A stretch of 64,000 bases of DNA from Harmonia axyridis. Lineage: Eukaryota; Arthropoda; Insecta; Coleoptera; Coccinellidae. The stretch lies in contig NC_059502.1 in assembly GCF_914767665.1 (NCBI RefSeq), positions 59,192,031 through 59,256,030 of the forward strand, given 5' to 3'. The notes beneath the pieces are model-generated. The model saw only the letters and a list, made by a program, of their open reading frames with translations. It did no database searches and was not told the DNA's origin. Each line of letters starts with the position of its first letter. Position 1 is the stretch's first letter. Shown here piece by piece: positions 59,401 to 64,000 of this stretch. The translations under genes and the position numbers were made by a program.

Positions 59401-61105
59401 TTGTTAGGTTATTTTCCAATTCTGGAGTTCCTGATTCCACGTCATCACATTTCAGGATTCAGTTTATTATGGAATTAATCTTTCTGAGTATCTCATTTTT
59501 TGATTTTCATATGAGGTTCTATTAAGATAGAATGCATTAAGTCAGCAATGAATTTTCGCCTGGAATGTGATGGCGTCGAATCAGGATCAAGAATTCACGA
59601 AGCCTCCACGTATTATGCCGATTTCTCTCGGATATATTTCTGAATAAAAAAGTGGAAAATTGGAAATTACCCGGCGATATGAATTGAGGGGCAAAACGAA
59701 ACAAAATTTTAAAATTTGACAGATTAGCCAAGGATGTAAAAATACGAGCAAAATGGATTCATATTCTTTACCTATCACCATAACAATTAACAAACACTTA
59801 TGGTATGCAGTGATCGTTTTAGCAGATAATGTATTCATACAATTGTAAAAAGTTAATTCCAAGAGTGCTTTCGATGGCCTTTCAACCAACCTCCAGCCAC
59901 TTTGCAATCGAGATCACTGTAATATCGTAAAGTCATCAAATCAGAACAGATGTTGAATTCTCAACGAGTCTGTTTTCTAGCAGAGAAAAAAAAATTAGAC
60001 ACTTGGCAGTGATAATTGAAGGTATTCCAAAAAAAAAAAAAAATCATCATGAAAATGGCGGAGTCAAGATGAGCAAATCCAAGAGTAACTCCCAGATTTA
60101 CTCAATCAGAAATATTGAAATTGAAATGAATTCTTCTATGAATATGAAACACACATGCCAAAAAAAAATTATGCAAGATAAAAAAATAGTAGAGACACAT
60201 AAGTGAAGGGAAAATTATGGATAGCGCATGAGGAGAACAATGTGAAAGTAAAATGAAATAACGAATTACGTATCAATCACCCTCGGTTAGTAACTTTTTA
60301 TATTTTCGTTTGAAGGCGAATGTCGATAATCCACAACATGAACGCGGGAGAGAATTGAAAAATCTAGCTATATTGAAGGGAAAGCTGCGCTCAAACATAG
60401 CTGTTTTATGAAGTGGCGATGTAATCCTCGATTTGGAGCGCGAACAGACGATCTGAATTACAAGCTCTTGTATAAATAACTAGGCTTTTGAAGAACAATG
60501 ATAATATGAAAGAAACAAGCGCAATGTAATCCTCCCTTTGCTCCATGTTCAATCAGCTGGCAGAGCACAACCTATAGTGCCAACTCCTAATCCCATAAAT
60601 AAGCCTTAGGAATGAGTTCTGAATGAGTTGGATTCTTCCATTATCATTAGCAGTAAGACAATCACCATATGCGACGTCGCAGTGGTTGAACAATTATAAG
60701 ACGAATCACAAAAAAGTAATTTTGTATTTCTTGGCAAACAATGACGCTCACCATATTATAAAAATTTCATTCAATATACGGTCTTCTTACACAGTCATAA
60801 AAATGGAAACTGAATCTGAAGGAGCCATCGAACATGAGCCTAAGATTCCGAGATTTATCTCTCATTGGCAAAATTGACCATTCAACCATCACTCTTATCA
60901 CATCTCCGAAACTAACAAGATGATGCCGACGACCGAAAAGCTTATACAGCATTCATTCGGATTGAGCAATAAGGAGTGTGAGCCTCCGAGAAACTTCAAG
61001 CTGATCAATCATAATGTTGGAATTTTCAGCGAAAAGTCAACTTTTCAGTTCACTGCACTACCGACACAGTCGTTTCTTTTTTAACGAAAGATAGACTTGA
61101 GTGTT
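59401..61105. other. Non-coding stretch, nothing recognised
   Basis: Short frames (59537-59907 minus, 60003-60206, 60623-60877 plus) have low-complexity or featureless translations. No transposon motif was found. Confidence 0.4.
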
Positions 61106-61290
61106 TCAAAGATTAAGGTAGGTGAAACGTATGGACAGCAGAAAGAATAGCAGACAAAACAGATCCTTGAGGAACACCTCGGAAGATATCAAGTGGTCTC
61201 GACATATCTGCACCGACCCTCCCGCGCTGTGATCTGTTGGATAGAAAATCATCGCTGATTCCCACATATAGCGTAAAATAGCTAACAATA
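61106..61290 (-). pseudogene. Short LINE RT fragment
   Basis: The minus strand reads ISDDFLSNRSQRGRVGADMS, then DIFRGVPQGSVLSAILS. This is the segment between RT motifs A and B of a jockey/CR1-like LINE, where SYLSNRxQ...GVPQGSVLGPxLF is typical. No active site or flanking domain remains. Confidence 0.6.
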
Positions 61291-61956
61291 TTTCTTATGA
61301 CTATGCAACAAGACATAGGGACAGATTACCCTTGAGTAGGAACATCCATTTGAACTATGGCAGAAGAAGACCAACAACTTTACATTGAACTTCCTAAAAC
61401 AATTAGATGATCAGAAGTATATTATTCTCTTTGAAAAACTTGGAAACTTATCTGTTAATTCTTAACTGTTAATTCCATTTTTTACTTCGCGAAAAAGTAT
61501 TGATTAATTATTAAGAAATTAATATATGTGATAAAAACCTATTGTTGATCAATAATATTATCAATAAATAAATAAAATGAATAATATTCGGTACATCATA
61601 ATCTATATTTTTCGGAAGAATTTGTTTCGCTCATTGGAATCTTTAGTTTCACCTGTATATTTCGACCATGCATTTCAAACTTCCTCGAATTTCTCAGAAC
61701 GTCGGTAATATTTCGAAATTGTTATTCAAAAACAGCCTTTTATTCGTTATTTTGTTGTGAGAGTTGTATGGTTTCTCTTAGTTTAATAGAAATTCTAGTG
61801 GTGTATATACCCAGTTCTCTTGAAACGCGCTAATGCTGCGTTCTTCTACTGATAAGGTCGCGAATATGGTTGGTTATCCATTGGTCATTACTTGTAGAAA
61901 ATCTAGTAGTTTTCTTCGGTACATGAACATCGATGAGTGTAAGAATGTCAGAATTG
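61291..61956. other. AT-rich flank of the miniature LTR element
   Basis: No gene is recognised. A frame at 61833-62153 crosses into the 5' LTR and is a chance frame. Confidence 0.5.
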
Positions 61957-62014
61957 AATATGTGGCGGCTTCTCATAAAGCCCACATAGCAACAATAATA
62001 AACACAGCACTCAG

Positions 62015-62078
62015 TGGCCTAGAGGCTAAGACTGTGTTCTCACTCACCGAGATGCAACAAGGTCCCGGGTTCGAGTCC
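62015..62078 (+). promoter_or_regulatory. tRNA-like internal Pol III promoter, 5' LTR
   Basis: The A box TGGCCTAGAGG (62015-62025) fits TRGYNNANNNG exactly. The B box GGTTCGAGTCC (62068-62078) fits GGTTCGANTCC exactly. The 42-bp spacing is typical of type 2 promoters. The B box sits in a T-arm-like hairpin (CCGGG TTCGAGT CCCGG). The GTGGCCTAGAGGCTAAG context resembles the D-arm of Leu/Ser tRNAs. No matching 5' acceptor strand exists, so it is tRNA-derived and not a tRNA gene. Transcription would start near 62000, upstream of the ribozyme. Confidence 0.8.
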
Positions 62079-62107
62079 CGGCGGCTCCCGATAATAATTA
62101 ATTCCCC

Positions 62108-62188
62108 AAGCGTCTGTGACACGGCACACACAATTATACCGAAGTCACACTGATGAGTCCGGTGTGTGTGCCAGGGACGAAACGCATA
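62108..62188 (+). ncRNA. Hammerhead ribozyme, 5' LTR
   Basis: All core elements are present in order. Stem III 5' strand GCG (62110-62112) leads into the cleavage triplet GTC (62112-62114). Stem I is TGTGAC (62115-62120) paired with GTCACA (62144-62149). Then come CTGATGA (62150-62156), stem II GTCC (62157-62160) with GGAC (62175-62178), and GAAA (62179-62182). The stem III 3' strand CGC (62183-62185) follows. The stem III end is open, a type III topology. Stem III is short (three pairs plus A-U). The predicted self-cleavage point is after C62114. Loop I 62123-62132 and loop II 62163-62172 are perfectly complementary over 10 nt, which could form a kissing contact. Confidence 0.9.
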
Positions 62189-62213
62189 AGTAGGCATACG
62201 AGAAATCCAACAT

Positions 62214-62231
62214 TGGTGACCCCGACGTGAT
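62214..62231 (+). promoter_or_regulatory. Primer-binding site for tRNA-Trp
   Basis: TGGTGACCCCGACGTGAT is the exact complement of the 18 nt at the 3' end (including CCA) of eukaryotic tRNA-Trp as I know it (...ATCACGTCGGGGTCA-CCA). It begins one base after the 5' LTR, the canonical position for priming minus-strand DNA in LTR retrotransposons. Confidence 0.88.
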
Positions 62232-62643
62232 GGCGGAAAACTGCGGCGTTGGAGCGCAGAGGCGACTCACTGCCCCGCTCAACGTTACGGCTACTGGGGT
62301 GTCCATCGGACACTAGAGCCGATGGCACGCCGAGCCTCGTGTTTCCGTCGTCACAGCATGCAAGCCCGACGTGATGGGAATGGCCATCTTAACGATGTGT
62401 CCTGGAAAGCAGAAGGTTGATGCATAGCTCCCATATATCTGCAATTTCCAACGAAACTCTAGACGCCCATTCCCATGACGTGCAATACGTGCTCCTTGAT
62501 CTGCCGCGGTATATCGGACCTGAATAGGCGGCATTCACCGTCCGCACATTGCCGCGAGGTGCAGCTCTGATTCACCCAGCTGCAGATTCACCCAGCTGCA
62601 CCGATGACCTCGTAACACGCATAAGTTTCGTTCCTCCGTCACT

Positions 62644-62653
62644 GGGGAGGGAG
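62644..62653 (+). promoter_or_regulatory. Polypurine tract
   Basis: GGGGAGGGAG is followed by TCA and then the 3' LTR (TGTGG). A purine run at this place primes plus-strand DNA synthesis in LTR retrotransposons, so together with the primer-binding site it fixes the element's orientation. Confidence 0.85.
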
Positions 62654-62710
62654 TCATGTGGTCGTTTCTCATAAAGCCCACATAGCAACAATAATAAACA
62701 CAGCACTCAG

Positions 62711-62773
62711 TGGCCTAGAGGCTAAGACTGTGTTCTCACTCACCGAGATGCAACAAGGTCCGGGTTCGAGTCC
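62711..62773 (+). promoter_or_regulatory. tRNA-like internal Pol III promoter, 3' LTR
   Basis: The A box is at 62711-62721 and the B box at 62763-62773, identical to those in the 5' LTR but 1 bp closer because CCC became CC. Transcription from here would run out of the element. The first TTTT, at 62932-62935, would terminate it about 230 nt downstream. Confidence 0.78.
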
Positions 62774-62802
62774 CGGCGGCTCCCGATAATAATTAATTCC
62801 CC

Positions 62803-62883
62803 AAGCGTCTGTGACACGGCACACACAATTATACCAAAGTCACACTGATGAGTCCGGTGTGTGTGCCAGGGACGAAACGCATA
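62803..62883 (+). ncRNA. Hammerhead ribozyme, 3' LTR
   Basis: This is the second copy with an identical core. The cleavage triplet GTC is at 62807-62809, with stem I 62810-62815 / 62839-62844, CTGATGA 62845-62851, stem II 62852-62855 / 62870-62873, GAAA 62874-62877 and CGC 62878-62880. The only difference from the first copy is A62836 in loop I, outside the core and the complementary loop segments. Cleavage at both ribozymes would release the RNA 62115-62809 (695 nt) with 5'-hydroxyl and 2',3'-cyclic phosphate ends, suitable for circularisation by a tRNA-type ligase. Confidence 0.9.
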
Positions 62884-62911
62884 AGTAGGCATACGAGAAA
62901 TCCTACAAATA

Positions 62912-64000
62912 ATTTAACCTCAGCGTAAATGTTTTCTACGTCTACAGTCTGTCCTTACTAAAATTTGACCCCGCCACAGAACTCAGAAGCTAAGGATCTA
63001 ATCTAATCCCTTCCTAATACTGAACTTGGATCTTTGGATTCTTCAAAACTCTTTGGTTCTTGAGTTTGGGCCGTTCCATTGTCTGTTCAACATCATTTTT
63101 TGATGGTTAGTTCAATATTACATTATTTCGTGAATGATGAAACAATTTTGAAAATTGTAACTGGTTTGTCCATAGAAAATAAAAATTTTTCAACTAACCA
63201 ACACTCGACATATCTTCCCAATTCAAAAAATGTTAGGGGTTGCTGTCACCCTCATGGAGGTAGTTTTCTGAGAACAAGCTCATGATGGAAATTCGGTCCC
63301 TCTCAAATGAAAAGTCGACCTGTTTTTTTTTTAAATCTTCGAAACTGGGTTTCCGAGTTCCGGGGGTTTTAAGTTTCGTTGGGACAACCTGTATAGCACT
63401 CAAAGGGATATATTCAAGATAGATGCACCGATGATTCAGGAAGTTCATGCAGTGATAAACCTGGGGGTGATTCAGATAAAACCACAAGATCTTTGGTATC
63501 AACAGTTAGTGCAAAATCAAATTTGCGCATATTGGGTAAGCAGTGTTCTTTACATTGGGCCAACTACTCGCTCTGAGATCGTTAATCATTCAGTTCAGGC
63601 CATAACCGCACGGCTCGCATTTGGGTAGGTCTTTCGTTTGGCAGATGAACAAAAGCGGTATTGTATTGTTTTGATTTAGTTTGTTTACTTGCGTTCCACA
63701 ATCGAAATATTTTGAGCATGATTTCGTTTGAAAAATGATTGAGTGTATAATAGGGTATGGTCCGTATATCGCCGAGAATTTCGGAGCAGTTACTAACGGT
63801 TTTCAATATATCAGGATCGTATGTATATGGACCGCTTTCCACTTGTCATTGGTCAACAAAATTTTGCCTTGACAGAAGTTTGAAGGGTAATTAATGGTTA
63901 TAATCTTCTGTGATTTGTAAACAACTAAAATTCTCAATTGCTGTGAAGGGTATTTGTTTCATAATCAAAATGATAAAGTCTTGTGTATCAGATGCTATGA
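62912..64000. other. Non-coding flank with a possible MITE end
   Basis: The segment 63233-63400 (GGTTGCTGTCACCCTCATGG through GTTGGGACAACCTGTATAG) has the look of a TATACAGGTTGTCCC-ended repeat, but the other end was not found. Short frames at 63079-63285, 63233-63502 and 63582-63842 lack domains. Confidence 0.35.

Larger units (their letters stand above)
61961..62212 (+). repeat. 5' LTR of the retrozyme-like element
   Basis: It begins TGTGGCGGCTTCTCATAAAG and ends GAGAAATCCAACA. It is almost identical to 62657-62907. Differences lie at LTR positions 6, 7 and 9, one C in the CCC/CC run before the B box, one base in ribozyme loop I (G62141 vs A62836), and one base three from the end (AACA vs TACA). 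The high identity implies a recent insertion. Confidence 0.92.
62213..62656 (+). other. Non-coding interior of the retrozyme-like element
   Basis: The 444-bp interior is visibly GC-richer than the flanks and has no credible reading frame. CCCGACGTGATGG from the primer-binding region recurs at 62367-62379. GACGTGATGGGAATGG at about 62370 has a near reverse complement CCCATTCCCATGACGTG at about 62466. GATTCACCCAGCTGCA occurs twice in tandem (about 62569-62600). The GC-rich, hairpin-forming texture suits a structured RNA. Confidence 0.75.
62657..62907 (+). repeat. 3' LTR of the retrozyme-like element
   Basis: It begins TGTGGTCGTTTCTCATAAAG and ends GAGAAATCCTACA, a 251-bp copy of the 5' LTR. 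It is followed directly by the second AATA of the target-site duplication. Confidence 0.92.
61957..62911 (+). mobile_element. Retrozyme-like miniature LTR retrotransposon (TRIM), complete
   Basis: The element spans 61961-62907 (947 bp) and is flanked by AATA at 61957-61960 and 62908-62911, a 4-bp target duplication. The LTRs are 252 and 251 bp (61961-62212, 62657-62907), begin TG, end CA, and differ by about five substitutions and one indel. An 18-nt tRNA-Trp primer-binding site lies one base inside the 5' LTR, and a polypurine tract lies just before the 3' LTR. The 444-bp interior is non-coding. Each LTR contains Pol III A and B boxes and a hammerhead ribozyme. Small size, no protein, LTRs, PBS, PPT and hammerheads are the defining features of plant retrozymes. 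The Pol III promoter is extra. Mobilisation would need a Gypsy-type retrotransposon in trans, and none is visible in the window. Confidence 0.9.

Noticed and set aside
62015..62090. True tRNA gene
   Set aside because: The D-arm-like and T-arm-like parts exist, but the 3' acceptor strand has no complementary 5' strand and no sensible anticodon arm. I treat it as a tRNA-derived promoter.
61833..62153. 106-residue plus-strand frame
   Set aside because: It crosses the target site and 5' LTR, has no domain, and overlaps the ribozyme and Pol III boxes, so it is a chance frame.
1..64000. CRISPR array, operon or bacterial gene cluster
   Set aside because: No spaced identical repeats, ribosome-binding sites or long contiguous genes. 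All features are those of a eukaryotic repeat-rich region.

Overview
The window looks like AT-rich insect (arthropod) nuclear DNA, possibly from a beetle. I base this on Tc1/mariner transposases, RTE-, CR1/jockey- and R2-like LINE relics, many TACAGGGTG-ended non-autonomous elements, and no bacterial-style operons. I found no convincing exon of a host protein-coding gene. The window reads as intergenic or intronic DNA packed with transposable elements, and almost every coding-like stretch is transposon-derived and broken.

Layout. 1-7.1 kb: a TIR MITE, a LINE relic, a GC-richer island and a direct duplication flanking a transposase fragment. 8.5-10.9 kb: a decayed Tc1-like element and a DD41D-type IS630/Tc1/mariner copy. 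13.9-17.2 kb: a 2-kb element with 109-bp inverted ends, then a second near-full DD41D copy. 18.3-20.3 kb: a Tc1-like element broken by an RTE LINE (10-bp TSD) and a hAT-like MITE (8-bp TSD). 21.7-25.3 kb: an RTE tail, a DD41D fragment and a foldback element. 27.6-33.8 kb: three LINE relics and a nearly intact Tc1-like transposase. 35.4-39.9 kb: a foldback element, a Tc1 relic and a mariner. 43.4-52.5 kb: a Tc1 relic, a LINE, an AATAG array, a DD41D deletion derivative, a second mariner and a long-TIR element. 53.8-59.4 kb: a foldback element, an R2-like LINE C-terminus, a second DD41D deletion derivative and two more LINEs.

The standout is at 61957-62911. It is a complete, non-coding, 947-bp miniature LTR retrotransposon. 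It has 252/251-bp LTRs (TG...CA), a 4-bp AATA target duplication, an 18-nt primer-binding site complementary to the 3' end of tRNA-Trp, and a polypurine tract. Each LTR carries a tRNA-like RNA polymerase III promoter (perfect A and B boxes) followed by a complete hammerhead self-cleaving ribozyme. The two ribozymes would release a 695-nt RNA. No TTTT (Pol III terminator) occurs from the transcription start region to just beyond the element. This layout matches the retrozymes known from plants, where small LTR elements carry hammerheads and make circular RNAs. The added Pol III promoter and the animal context make it the best candidate for an undescribed system here.
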